Below are positions 11,599 to 23,072 of a DNA stretch of 64,000 nt, one piece after another. Under the pieces are notes generated by a model. That model made no database searches and was not told the origin of the DNA. It saw only the letters and a list, made by a program, of their open reading frames with translations. Source of the DNA: Selaginella moellendorffii (Eukaryota; Streptophyta; Lycopodiopsida; Selaginellales; Selaginellaceae); assembly GCF_000143415.4 (NCBI RefSeq), contig NW_003314302.1, positions 933,820 to 997,819 of the forward strand, read 5' to 3'. The translations under genes and the position numbers were made by a program. Numbering within the stretch: the first letter of the stretch is position 1; each line of letters starts with the position of its first letter.

Positions 11599-14500
11599 GT
11601 AACTCTCTATGATACTCAGCTATGCCGAGTTCCATAAGACCTTCAATAGCTCACCCATTGATGACTTCCCATAGACTCACCCCAATACTCGAATATGGTG
11701 AATTTTTATAACACATTTTCACATGTCCCAAATGACTTACCTATTCAATCTAGTCTCTAGAGACATAGCATTGCAAATAATCCTCCAACTTCCTATTCAC
11801 CCTTTTCGTTTGTTCATCTATCAAAAAGTGTTATTGCCATCAAATTTGATTCAATATCCAATATCTGTCTGTGGGTGATGGGCTGTGCTAAATTTTAACT
11901 TTGTGCGATGCTACTTCAGGAGAGTTCTCCAGAATATACTAGTGAAGATCTTATCTCAAATTGAGATAATTTCTTTTGGCCTTCCCCACACTTGAACCAC
12001 TTGTTTGAAGAACAATTTTGCTATACTTTCTACATCCACTTCCATTGTGGTGAGTATGAAATGTGCCATTTTTGAAAACCAATCCACCACTACGAATATC
12101 ATATCAAACCACTCACTCGGGGGGAGTTTTGTAATGAAGTCCATCCTAAGATATTTCTACGGATGATTTGGAATAGGGAGACTTTGTAATAAGCCCCCAT
12201 TAGCCTTAGTCATGGCTTTGACCTGCTGACATGTTGAACATGTCTTTACATAGTCTTGGACATCCTTGGTCATATTTGGCTAGTGATACTTTCTCTTGAG
12301 GAAACCCATCGTCTTGCACACTCTACCTTGTCTCACAAGAGGTCCATCATGACACTTTTCTAAAACTACCTTCCTTAGTTCCCTTTATGGAACATATACC
12401 CTCATCTATTTATAATAGATTAGTCCATTACATTCTATATAACTTGTTTTCTCTTTTGTAAGCAGCTCATCTCTCTAGTGAGCACCCCATACCTTTTGGT
12501 TCCTTAGCAACACTTCTTGTACTAGACCATTATTCTTATACATCATTTGCACATCATCCCAAAAGGTTGCTGTCATGCTAGATGTCACGAACTTCAAGCT
12601 TGCATTTTGATTTAAAGCATCTCCCACGATATTGCTCTTCTCAGGTTTATACAAAATCTTGCAATCGAACTCAACCAAAACATTGGTTCACCAACCCTGT
12701 TTTTCTCATAGGTCGGGTTGTGACAAAAAGTGTTTCATTACCACATTGTCTATGTAAACTTTGAAGTGTTTCCCAAGGTAGTGTCACCACTCCTTGAGTG
12801 CCTTGACCACCGCAAACAGTTTCTTTTCATGGGCAAGCCACTTTCCCTAAGCCTTGTCCAACTTCTTTGAGAACAATGCCACTAGATGGTTGTCTTGCTT
12901 CAAAATTGCACCTAACAAAAAGTCTAAAGCATTTGTTTCTACCTCAAAGGCATTACCAAAGTTTAGTAATGCCAACGTAAAAGTCTTCCTCAATTTCCTT
13001 TTGAGGTGGACAAATATTGCCTCACATTTTGTTATCTATACCATATTTCCTTTCCTCATTTGATCTGTTAAAAATAGGGCTACTTTTGAATAATGTTTGA
13101 TAAACTTTTAGTAGTAGTTGCATAGCCCCAAGAATGCCCTTAACTCATGTATATTCAATGGTCGTTCCCATTCTCGACATTGGTCTAACACCTATTATAT
13201 CACTAAAGGTACTTCTTCTGTTCCTATATTTTTATCACTTCCCACTGAGAGTAAACACAAAAATGTTGTTTTGGTTCCTTTAGTGAGTTGTCTTTTCGTG
13301 GACATCAAATTCAAGCATGAGTGTTTGGCCTTACACACTTTACCTTTAGATCCTATACCTCCATCCTGGATTATTCTCCTAAAGTATTCACTAGTACCAC
13401 TAGGTTCTTACCTTATCTATGTAAAGCTACCACAAATTGATTGAACTAATCCATCCCAAAGATCATGTCAAATCCTACCATGTCCAACATGGTGAAATCC
13501 ATGTTTACTTTCCATATCTCTACTTCAACTCTTGCTTGTCGAAGTACTCTATCAATGCTTTGGCTGCTTTGAACAACCTCTATAGTTTTTGGTTCACCCA
13601 ACTGCTACATAATTAATTCAGCTTACCGAACTATGTCTGTAGCCATAAATGATCCAAAACACCCATGTCAATAAAAATCTTAATAAAGCTACCTCCAAGT
13701 TTCCTTTGGAGGGCTAGTAGATGTCGCAAACAACTCTCTACCAAAGTTGCTCATGTAATGAGTAACTTTGAGCTAGAGATTGAATCATGTACTTCAATTT
13801 GGATTTCACTCAACTTAATGCCCATATTGACTTTGGCCTTCTTCGGATAGGGACATTCTTTTAAAAAATATCCCACTTCATCACAGTTGAAGTATATATT
13901 ATTTCCCATGCTAGTAGTAGACTTGATTTTTTTATCTATGGGTTTGTCCCTTTTCACTTAACTCCCCCACGTATTTACTCACTAGCTTAGATTTGCTTTT
14001 TTGAAACTCTAAAGACTCATTCTTAGAAAAACTCTTCTTGGATTCCCCTTTGCTATATATCCCTCTTGGTTTAGCTCCTTTGCTAAACCTGGACCTCGAC
14101 TCTATTGTGTTCTCCTTTCACAGGTTATCATTAAAATACACTTTAATAGCTACATCTAATGCTTTCTTATAGTTGGTCAGGTTTCAATGCATCACCTTGC
14201 CTCAAACTCAAGTCTGTAAGCCTTATATGAAGGTATGGAACACATCTATGTTGCCTATGTTCGTAACAAGGATCTTCTTCGCTATAAACACATTCATGTA
14301 CTTTTGAATGATTCTTGTCTATTGTAGCATACTCCGCTCATCTCTTAGGTGCAGAGTAGCATTTGAAAGAACATAAGTTGCATAGTTCCTCACCTTCATC
14401 ATTTCCCAAGTGGCCACCAATCATTCGTTTGCATTTGTGTTCTCCACCAAGATTTAGCATTATTTACCAAGTATGGTTTTGTATATAAGACCTTTTTCAA

Positions 14501-14717
14501 GCTTTATAACTACAACGCTCTAAAGTAATCCTCCGTATCGTAACACTAATCTTCCAACACATTATACTCATTCACTCCCTTGAAGACTGGTGGTGTCTTT
14601 GGTTTATACTTGAGAACTGTTTGAGGGACTAATTCCACTTTGGTTTGTTTGACCTTGTTCAGTTCTACCTCAGTCCTCGCCAAAGGGTCCACACCTTCTG
14701 CACTACTAACATCTACA
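11599..14717 (-). pseudogene. Gypsy-2 gag-pol remnant (zinc knuckle, RT/RNase H, integrase)
   Basis: Minus-strand translation gives an integrase core at 12144-11956 (MDFITKLPPS, then VVVDWFSKMAHFI, a classic Ty3/gypsy integrase block with the first catalytic Asp). RNase H/connection text lies at 12678-12475 (EFDCKILYKPEKSNIVGDAL). RT-like fragments occupy about 13450-12700. A degenerate CCHC-like knuckle lies at about 13890 (NCDEVGYFLKECP). Gag-like text continues to 14717. Frames are interrupted throughout. Element A is inserted at 14717/14718, and the 5' part of gag resumes at 46372. Confidence 0.8.
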
Positions 14718-15353
14718 TGTGAGACACAAAATCCCTAGGCCCCAAAGTAGAGCTGGAAATGGTGCCACGTGGTAGTGGCCGAAGTGAAAGCCAAATGAGC
14801 GTAACACGTTTGGACTAAAAGCTCCGACTTGAAAGGTCGAGAGTGGGAGTGGAACTCCCAACAAAGTGCTCGAGGAACAAGCACGAAGCGAGCAATAAAC
14901 GAGGCTCCAAAAGGGGACCCAAAAAGGACCAACACATGACACGTGGAAGTGTCCGAGATGGAGTCCGAGACGGACCCTAGTTGGAGTCCGAGATGGACCC
15001 GAAGTGGAGTCCGATATGGAGTCTGAAGTGGAGTCCGAGATAGAGTCCGATATGGAGTCCGAGATGGACCTGAAATGGAGTCCGAAGTGGAGTCCGAGAT
15101 GGAGTCCGATATGGAGTCCGAGATGGACCCGAAGTGGAGTCCAAGGTGGACCGAGACGGAGTCCGAGATGGACCCGAGATGGAGTCCGAGATGGAGTCCG
15201 AGATGGACCCGAGATGGAGTCCGAGGTGGAGTCCGAGGTGGACCGAGACGGAGTCCAAGATGGACCCGAGATGGAGTCCGAGATGGACCGAGACGGAGCC
15301 CGAGATGGAGTCCGAGATAGAGTCCGAGAAGGACCCGAGATGGAGTCCGAGGT

Positions 15354-15384
<31 letters not shown>

Positions 15385-16570
15385 AGGACCGAGACCGAGA
15401 CCGAGACCGAGACCAAGACCGAGGCCAAGGCTGAGACCGAGCCCGAGCTCGAGTCCGAGTCCGAGTCCGAGTCCGAGTCCGAGTCCGAGTCTGAGTCCGA
15501 GTCCGAGTCTGAGTCCGAGTCCGAGTCCGAGTCCGAGTCCGAGTCCGAGTCCAAGTCCGAGTTCGAGTCTGAGAGGGTGAAAGCCCAAAGCGTTCGTCTC
15601 CCAGACCCTGGGGGGTTTGGTGAGCTCCAAAAGTATAGTAAGGGGGAGGACTGCAGTGGAGCCAGTTTGGCCAGGAAAGGCCAGTTTGGCCCAGGAAGGC
15701 CAGACCCAGTGTTAGGTGATGAACTGACCACTGGGAAGTCCAAGACTAGAGTGAATACGGACCGACAAGCAGGGTAGCTTGGTGAAGTGTTCAAGAGCCG
15801 GCTCTAGTTCCCCCGGGAGATCGACTGGCCGATGCTCCCAGTCCAAGTGTGGGTGGCACTACCTACTTGGATACCAGGTGTGGCTCAACGGGACCTCGCT
15901 CTAAGCCCATGGCTAGAGCACCTAAAGGCGAAAGGTGGGGAGAGTACCCATGAGGCCCGCGTAGGGCCACGGTGTTCCGAAATGGTGTCCCAAAGTCCCA
16001 GATTGTGGAAAGGAAGAGGGGTAGCCCTCTGGTGTGGTGACCAAGGACATAGTCACACAGTGAAGAAGTCCTAGAGGATGGTGGGACTTAGTGGTCAGGC
16101 CGGTGGGCCTTGATCCAGTGGCAGTGTTGGCGAACACAGCCAAGGACAGAAAGGGACTTGGTGGGGACCGGAACAGAGATATTGGGGGAGGCTATTCCCC
16201 ATGTCTATAGGCATCCTAAGGATGTTAAGGAGTGGATCTGGAATGATCCCTCATGGACGGATGACCCAGTCTTTGAGAGACGGGATTGGAATGCAAGTGG
16301 TGTTGGACCACCAGTGTGACCAAGGTAATTGGGCATGGCCTTAGCGTAATGGGCCGATACGTCGGTGGTACCTTGGGGTGTCGATCATGGGATCGAACAC
16401 GTGGAGCACTTGGACCAAGTGCTAAGGTTGAGTGGCATGGATGCCATTCTCGGGGCTAGCAAGCCCCCAGTCCTGAGTTGGACTTATGGAGGTTGTGAAT
16501 GAGACTCCTCCAAGTGGTCGGAGGTGTGGTTAAGTGACTAAAGTAGAATGGAAAAATTTAGTCACTTACA
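14718..16570 (+). repeat. Element A 5' LTR (1,853 bp)
   Basis: It runs TGTGAGACACAAAATCCC...GTCACTTACA. A leader of about 230 bp precedes a minisatellite (14950-15583). The second half begins GAGAGGGTGAAAGCCCAAAG and is well conserved with the LTRs of D and E. The palindrome-like TGGCATGGATGCCA near 16434 is a normal part of this LTR and is not the 24-bp DNA-transposon palindrome. Confidence 0.9.
14950..15583. repeat. LTR minisatellite (GAGTCCGAGATG units, then GAGACC and GAGTCC hexamers)
   Basis: Three zones follow one another: 11-12-mers (14950-15350), GAGACC hexamers (15352-15440) and GAGTCC hexamers (15447-15570). The same zone order recurs in the D and E LTRs. Open frames of up to several hundred codons on both strands come from the stop-free unit and are not genes. 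Confidence 0.9.
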
Positions 16571-18227
16571 ACTTGGTATCGGAGCTGTTCCTTAGTCCAA
16601 CTTTTATTGTTGCTCAAGTATATCACCATTGATGTTGGCATTGGAAGGTCCTAGGAGTGGGCCTATCCTTGAGGAGTAGCATGTCGAGAGGACATGGCTC
16701 TCCACTCAAGTTCATGCGTGAACTTGGGCACGATGTGGTGGATAGAAAAGGGCCAATAATAGAACAACTTTGGGATCTTAAGAACAGTATAAGGTTTCCT
16801 CAAAGAGCTGAGGATGTGATCCAGATGAGCGTTTGACGCAGCAAACGGGCTAACGTAGTTGTGGTAAACAACTATAATTGGGATCACGGGAAAGATGTAG
16901 ACTCCAAAATAATAAAGGAGTCACAAGATTACCCTCATATAGTTGAGGCCGGTGCTCATAACTTTGAGACTGGAATTGATGACCATGGGAGGTCAAATAT
17001 AGGAGAGGACACAAGTCCTCGAAATGGTAGCTGAGGTTACCCTTGATAAATGCTGGAACAACCCAAGGAGTTAGGGATGTACTTAGAGGATGAGTTGGTA
17101 TTCTCATCACATGGACAAGTGGTCCTAAGAGGCAAAAGGTTGCCCCAAGAGAACAAATCAAGTGTCGGAGTAACACTTGCAAAGATGGTCCTTATGAGTA
17201 GGACCTGAATACAAGAAGTTGTATTCCAGTGAGCTGGCACCTCAAAGGTAGGACCTTATGGGTCGTCGGATGACAAAGTCCAAAAAGCTGGATGACTCCA
17301 ATAGAGTCAAGGAATAATCCTAAAGGATTGATGGAAGCATTTGGACTAAGGTGTGTGGTACCCCACGAAGGATGGGGGGGATCATAGGATCCAAGGATGA
17401 GAACAGAGGGTATCTCATCGATGGCAAAATGTGCCATGCTAAAGTCGTGGGAAGGGTGTTCCCAAAAGAAAACAACTTTGAAACAAAGTTGTGTGTGACC
17501 TCTATGGTGCAGTGCTAACGGATGGTTGGCATGAAAAAGAGTGGTATTGGTCTTGGCAAAGACGTAGACACAAAGAAGAAGTGTCATAGAGGTAGGCTCA
17601 TGGAGCCGATGGTATGGAGACACCAAATGTGCCAAGGTGTGATACCTTGAGGCTATGTTGGTGGGTTCATGAGAACCCCTTGCCAAAGGAATCCCAATGG
17701 AAATGGGAATGGCATAGCCTAAGCTGCAGAGCATGCAGTTGGAGTGTGGTGACCCAGATAATGATGGAGGCGTGGAAGCACCAGCAATGAGTTGTAGGAC
17801 TTGACAACTATGAGGCAACTAAGCAAGAGGTGCAAAATAATTGGTTAAATGGGTAGAAGGTAGCTACCCAAGCCTTCTTAATGGCATAAGGAAATTGGAT
17901 ATACCCTTACGGGGGATAAATTGCTTATGTTGCGATATAGTAAGTTAATATCATGAAAGGAAATACTCATTGTCAAGGAAGCCGTCATTGGGACACCTAA
18001 ACACTCTAGAACACCAGGAGGTGGTGTTTGATGTCACGAGGGTAATAGATAAGGCCCAAGGGACTAAGTCCCTAGCGAATGATGGATAGAAGGTGCTATC
18101 CAAATGTCCAAAGTGGCGGAGACAAAAGAAGACTATCTGCTCGAATTGGACAAAGCCAAAAATGGAATTTTGGCAAGGCTAGCGATGGGCATGTAAAGGC
18201 CCATAAGCAACAATGTAATCTCGGTGT
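16571..18227 (+). other. Element A internal region, first part: no recognisable gene
   Basis: The sequence aligns end to end with 51827-52754 plus 60409-61138 of element D and with 57140-58611 (minus) of element E. Short antisense open frames (for example 17818-17192) are only partly kept in the other copies and match no family I know. The last four bases, GTGT (18224-18227), are the left TSD of TE1. Confidence 0.8.
16574..16587 (+). promoter_or_regulatory. Primer binding site, initiator Met-tRNA type (element A)
   Basis: TGGTATCGGAGCTG lies 3 bp after the LTR end. The usual plant iMet PBS is TGGTATCAGAGC, so there is one difference. The same site follows the 5' LTRs of D (51830) and E (58611 to 58598, minus strand). 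Confidence 0.85.
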
Positions 18228-18251
18228 AAGCTCTATTTCGTTAAAGTGGGA
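18228..18251 (+). repeat. TE1 left terminal inverted repeat (24 bp)
   Basis: AAGCTCTATTTCGTTAAAGT followed by GGGA, identical to the reverse complement of 30327-30350. Beyond 24 bp the two ends diverge. The same terminus closes TE2 at 45726-45749 and opens TE3 at 48576-48599. Confidence 0.95.
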
Positions 18252-18741
18252 TTTATTCAGTAAAATGGGACTAGGTGACTGAGTCCATCTGGTTGTATAA
18301 TAAATCTCATTGTCAAGGTGAACAAGCCGAATCTGAAGCTAAAGAAGAGCGATGGCATGCGCGCACACACTATTTGTTTGTTCATTGAGCGTGTGGTGAG
18401 CTTTCCAAGATGAACGTCATTCCTATTAGCCAGACATATAACTTAATGGTGAGAACATTTAGATATTATTCAATGTTATCTTTTTCTAACGAATCTAATT
18501 GTGAAGGTGTAGCAAGAGGCATTGCTAGTCTGGAGAAGTCATTTAACTCATTTGACCCTTAGTGTATTTTCATGAAACTAAATAACATTCATATTATTAA
18601 GGAATTTCTCTAGTACCTTTTTTTTACGACATAGAGGCTTGCATTTCTTTCAAAGGTGATTTAGTAAAAGGCCTGAGGGCACATGCCATTCTATTTCTCA
18701 GACCAGTATTAAGATATACTAGTGCAAAGGGCCACATGCCA
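18252..18741. other. TE1 left subterminal region, no gene
   Basis: Non-coding. It holds three partial copies of the palindrome family (near 18353, 18673 and 18730). Compared with TE2 (45590-45710), about 100 bp are missing after GGGACTAGG near 18275, so TE1 carries a small internal deletion here. Confidence 0.7.
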
Positions 18742-21700
18742 TCACGCCTCCTCTGATTCAGATTTGGATTGTTCACCTTGAAATAAAATACATTAGAAAC
18801 TTAGTAAAGGAATATTAAATCTCACCTTGAACCCGGGTTATGAATGCTCTTGCTGCATCTCTTGCATGGTCTGGCAAGGTGATGGTGGCACTCTGCTTCC
18901 GCATCCAACCATGCACAACATTATCCACCGATATGCTCATGCTAGGATCCCTTGGATTCAGCACCCATCTCTTTTCTAGGCAATCCTTCGTATATCCGGA
19001 ACTTGGCTTGAACCACTCCACAGTTACATTGAAGGAGTTAGTTTCCGCGTCCTCCTCTGCATCAGTGATGTAGCGCCCTACCCATATCATTTGTTTTTTA
19101 TTACTGGGTCTGACAAGCACGACCATTCCTTTGCAGACTTGTACTGGATTGAATGCTGAATCCGGCTTCTTGTTCCTCGGCCCACAATAGTGATCCTCAA
19201 CATCGTTATTTATCACTGCATTTCCAGAGGACATTGTTCCGCTACTATCTGGTGCTCTGGGTTCTGGCCAAAAGGACTCTTCCAATTCTTCATATACAAC
19301 CGGCCCATTTTGGATAGCAGATATAATCTTCTCCCAGTATTCGAGCAAAGGCTTGCACCTCTTAAAATAGGATTCTCCACCAAACACCAACCCCCTCTTC
19401 CAGAAGGCAATATGCTGTCTAATCCCGGCCACTATACTTTCCTGGTCTTTGAGTCCATCCGGGTGCATCGGCCGTGGGGAACCCTGAGGAATCATAGGTT
19501 CCCCAGTTATGGGATCTCTCTTGAAGAGTTCAATGCCGTCCACTGGCAGCCACACTGTGTCCCATTCTCTCATCTTGTACCTCATCACTGGAGCACCGTC
19601 ACGCATGCTGAAATGAAACTGAAGAGGCTTGGAGTGGCCAATCAGCGTTTCGGATCCGTCCCTAATGTAGCCTCTTACAAACCCCTTAAAGTCTGGAACC
19701 TCTGTCACAAGTGCAGCTTCAACAGTGCCTTTGATGCAATTTTGGAATTCATCGTAGAGTTGTGGGAGGGTGAGGACATTGGATCGCCAGAGGGACTCTG
19801 CCAGGTGACTGAACATGGCATCAACGTCTTCATGAGTGTGCCCAACCATGACAAAGCCAAGTGTAACCGTTTCAAATATGCCTTTGGCAACAAGCATCGC
19901 CAAGTACGCGAAGACGTACATGTTTTTGTTCTCACTGCTAGCATTGTCTGTTTGGAGCAGAAGATGGGGTGGAAGGCCACATCAGCCGCAAGAACTTCCT
20001 TGAGATTCTGCTTCGTTTGGATGAGGCTGTGCATTCACCGGGCGACCAGCCTCGTCGGAATGGCATGAGGCCTCACGTGATAACCCTACAATCTGACGGC
20101 CAACATATTCACTGGGATGGCATGGGGCCCCACGCGATACTGCAAGCCTTTGCTCCTCCTCCAGCTGAACCCTGTATGGGGTTCGATCGACAAGGGCCTT
20201 ATGCAAGGGTTGGCCGTTCAGCTCAGTCTGCGCACTTTGCAGAGACCTTAAGTGTTTTGCTAGGGACGCAATCATCATGTTTGCACCCCCGCCACCCCAT
20301 AGAGGTACAAAGAAGTTCCCATAGTTCTGGGCACCATGCCCATGAGCGATTATGCCAAACAGAGACACAGGCAGCTGCATGGATGAAGAGATTGCCTTGG
20401 GGGCAGGATTGAGTCGAGGTAAGCACGTCTTTTTCTGGTCCATTTTGTCATGGATGATGCAGAGGTAAGAGTTAGGTCTCTCCATGGAGAGAATCCTGTT
20501 ATGATAATATGCAGTCCTGCAGCTTCTCTGCTCGATGTTGTGGTCGAGCCGCCTTCTAACCAACGTCTCTCGCTCTTGAGCGCTGCAAGAATTCTTCGAC
20601 AAAGCCATTTTGATAGCAGTGCACTCGTCACACTTTGAAAAGCTGGAGTACTTTCCTATACTCACATCCCTGAACCTGTTGCTCCACAATCTACTAAATC
20701 TAGATTGGCTCAGCTTCCTGTAGCCATTACTCTGGAGTTCCCGATTCACATCTTCCAATATGGCCCCCTTGGTATACATGGAAGGGAGAACTCGTTGGGT
20801 GTCTCGTGTTCCATCTTCCAAGAGGCGGGTTTTATGTGGTTGCTGCTCGCTACATGTCTCGATAAACCTCTTGAAGATTGCCTCTCCATATACAACATGA
20901 CCCCTGGTTTTGTGCGTACCGTCGTTCCCATGGACTGCCTGTTGAACCCTTTGTTCCTCGAACTCAGTTTTGATTCTATAGAATGTGGTTCGAGGGACTC
21001 CATAAATGATTCTCCATGCCTTCATGCAGACCAAACCCCTCTGGAAGACCATGCCCCCCACCTGATGTTCTGAAGCATCAACAGATGACCGTAATGCCTC
21101 ATACACAAAATTGCGAGCTGCCTTCCAGGACAATGTCTTGTATCTTGCTCTCTCCTCTTCAATAGCATCCCAATCAGCATGTTGACAGCACCTCCTCTTG
21201 CAACAAGCAACTGTCAAGACCATTCGAACCTCCATCGCCATTTTTTGCCTTTTCGGTTCGTTGCTTAGATCCCTTTGGCTGCGCTGTAGGAAGGTGTACT
21301 TTCTTTTCCCATGAAGAGATGTTCTGTCATCAGTTGTAGTGGTGTTTGATTGTGAATCCTTCACATTCTCAAACACTAAATGCCTCAATTTCCACCGCAC
21401 AATGCTTCCAATAGTCAGACTGTTTTCTTTTGTGTCAACAACCTCTAAAATTGCAACTCCAATATCATCCCAGCCCAATTCTTGATTAGCAACCGCATCT
21501 CTTAGATCGACAACTGTGGCTAAGCCCTCAGCTACCACCTCCCCCTCGGGGTTGTTTAGAAACACCTTTGCCTGAATCCATGTAGCACGGTTCTTAAGAT
21601 CCATGGAGGGAACATGCGTCGCACTTGCGCTGTCCCCAACATCTGCTTTCTTCTGCAGATTTTTCAAGGCAACAACAACATTTACCCCGACGACCATCTC

Positions 21701-21880
21701 TCCTCGTTCAATAGCGACCACATTCCCATCGAAGACAGTCTCTACTGATACAGCAGCATTGCCTTCCCCAAGCCTTTGACAGTGTATAACAAAGTTCCGA
21801 TCCATAGACACAAGGGTCCCTTTTGCAACTCTCTTCCCACCATTCAAAATGTAAACCTTTTCCCCAACCCTGAAGGCCAT
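18742..21880 (-). pseudogene. TE1 transposase candidate (DUF7869-like), one internal stop
   Basis: One frame runs from ATG 21880 to 18826. A 49-nt intron (18825-18777) then leads to a last exon ending TGA at 18744-18742, about 1,029 codons. A 3' splice site just upstream of the ATG (CTGCACTTTCAG, about 21884) implies a 5'UTR intron. Visible blocks: a Cys-rich CCKRRCCQ region (about residue 227), FSKCDECTAIK, an acidic HDKMDQKKT block (about 477), TDNAGSENKN (about 644) and GHTHEDVDAMF (about 680). From memory, the last two are hallmarks of DUF7869 proteins, which look like RNase H-fold DDE-type transposases; that role is inference. CGA to TGA at 19984-19982 (residue 633; Arg in TE2) breaks this copy. 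Two palindromes (20059 and 20116) are translated in frame. Confidence 0.82.
18777..18825 (-). other. 49-nt phase-1 intron near the 3' end of the transposase gene
   Basis: The minus strand reads CAAG|GTGAGATTTAAT...TTATTTCAAG|GTGAAC. Splicing replaces an immediate stop (GEI*) by a 12-residue acidic tail, GEQSKSESEEA. The intron and tail are conserved in TE2 (45047-45098). Confidence 0.6.
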
Positions 21881-22901
21881 TCTGAAAGTGCAGAAAAGAA
21901 GTTAAGACCATACAAAAAATGATTGGAGAATGGCCTAAATCATAACATACCAAACAACCTCAATAGCATGAGGCCACATACCATTATTCAAACATGCTAT
22001 TGACACCCACGTGAAATTTCGCATTCACAAAATTGGCATGAGGCCTCATGCCATCTTGATATACACACAGCTGCAGGCAAGTAAAAACATACATGACAAT
22101 ATGCTAGCCATGAAATTGCAAGGGCCCAAGATGGCATGTGGCCTCATGCCATTTCTAAATGTGGTCCTAAACCATTCCATGGTGAACATACCAGGAAGCA
22201 CAAGTGCCGAATATCAAGAGGAAGCGGTAGCCACACCAAAGACAGTGCCGCTCGCAACACCGCAACTGCTCGTAGCGCCGCTCGCACAAACTGCCACTCG
22301 CATAAACTGCCGCTCGCAATGGCGCTCGCAATGCCGCAACCGCTTGTAGACGCATAAACCACAGCTCACAACGCTGCTTACACAAGCAGCGCTCACTGCG
22401 CTCAGCGGAACCAAGAACACGGCGCACAAAAATGATAGACCTAGGAATGAGTTCGAGAATTCAAAAATAACACACGCTTGAACGTCACATCAAATCCTCT
22501 GACAAACCAGATCTTATGATTCCTCTGACAAATTTCAAACTGAGTAGCTTCTAGACTTTGCTGTCGGAGGTTGAACTTTGTCACATCATGTCCTTGCCTC
22601 GATCCAGCTGTGCCATGTCAGTGATTCGAACTTTGCCATGCCATGTCAGCGATTCGCGCCAAGATTATTCGCCATGTAAAGGAATAATTATGCTGTGTGT
22701 GTACGTCCATTTATGGCAATATAAGGCCACACGCCATTCAAAGAATAATGCTAGTCGAGCATTTTTTGGTGCATTTTTGGGTTCAAAATTGCATGAGCCC
22801 ACACGCTATAAAGTTTACCTGTACCAAAAATAGAAACAGCTTTATTTACTTGGGAATTTAAGTGGTTGAGGCATTTTTAAACTTACAAACACATGCCCTA
22901 C

Positions 22902-22937
22902 TTACATTCCTTTGGTTGCTTACATTCCTTTGGTTGC
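22902..22937. repeat. 18-bp tandem duplication at an internal deletion scar
   Basis: TTACATTCCTTTGGTTGC occurs twice in direct succession (22902-22919, 22920-22937). TE2 has one copy at the same place plus about 120 bp of extra unique DNA (about 40858-40978). TE1 therefore lost that DNA and gained a templated duplication. Confidence 0.75.
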
Positions 22938-23045
22938 TAGCTTTCGTTTGTCCCCTTCACTAGCCTGAGATACATCTGCTCGGCATCTGCCTCTTACAGC
23001 ATTTGCCCAGAAAGGGCATCTTTCTTCACGCAGCATTTGCCACAT

Positions 23046-23072
23046 GTTTAGGGTTTAGGGTTTAGGGTTTAG
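23046..23072. repeat. Short TTTAGGG telomere-type repeat
   Basis: Nearly four TTTAGGG units in the TE1 spacer, conserved in TE2 as CCCTAAA at about 40728-40752. Short runs (telo-boxes) occur in plant promoters; a role here is unproven. Confidence 0.85.

Noticed and set aside
15004-15777. Long open frames (up to 380 codons, both strands, several phases) in the LTR minisatellites, also at 9224-10084, 32728-34620, 50177-51104, 53477-54609 and 59334-60499
   Set aside because: They are produced by stop-free GAGTCC/GAGACC/GAGATG units, overlap each other on both strands and have no domain. The one starting at 34620 is the FCP1 remnant running into the minisatellite after a deletion.
16425-16450. 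TGGCATGGATGCCA in the LTRs as a member of the 24-bp palindrome family
   Set aside because: It lacks the GGCC centre and is simply a conserved piece of the LTR, present in all LTR copies.
17192-17818. 208-codon antisense frame in element A as a captured gene
   Set aside because: Only part of it stays open in D and E, with no recognisable domain, and it runs opposite to the element.
19190-20068. 292-codon plus-strand frame opposite the transposase
   Set aside because: It is antisense to the conserved transposase frame and shows none of its constraints; TE2 breaks it.
22144-22429. Overlapping short frames in the CGCTCGCAA-rich part of the TE1 spacer
   Set aside because: They come from a short GC-rich degenerate repeat, overlap in several phases and have no domain.
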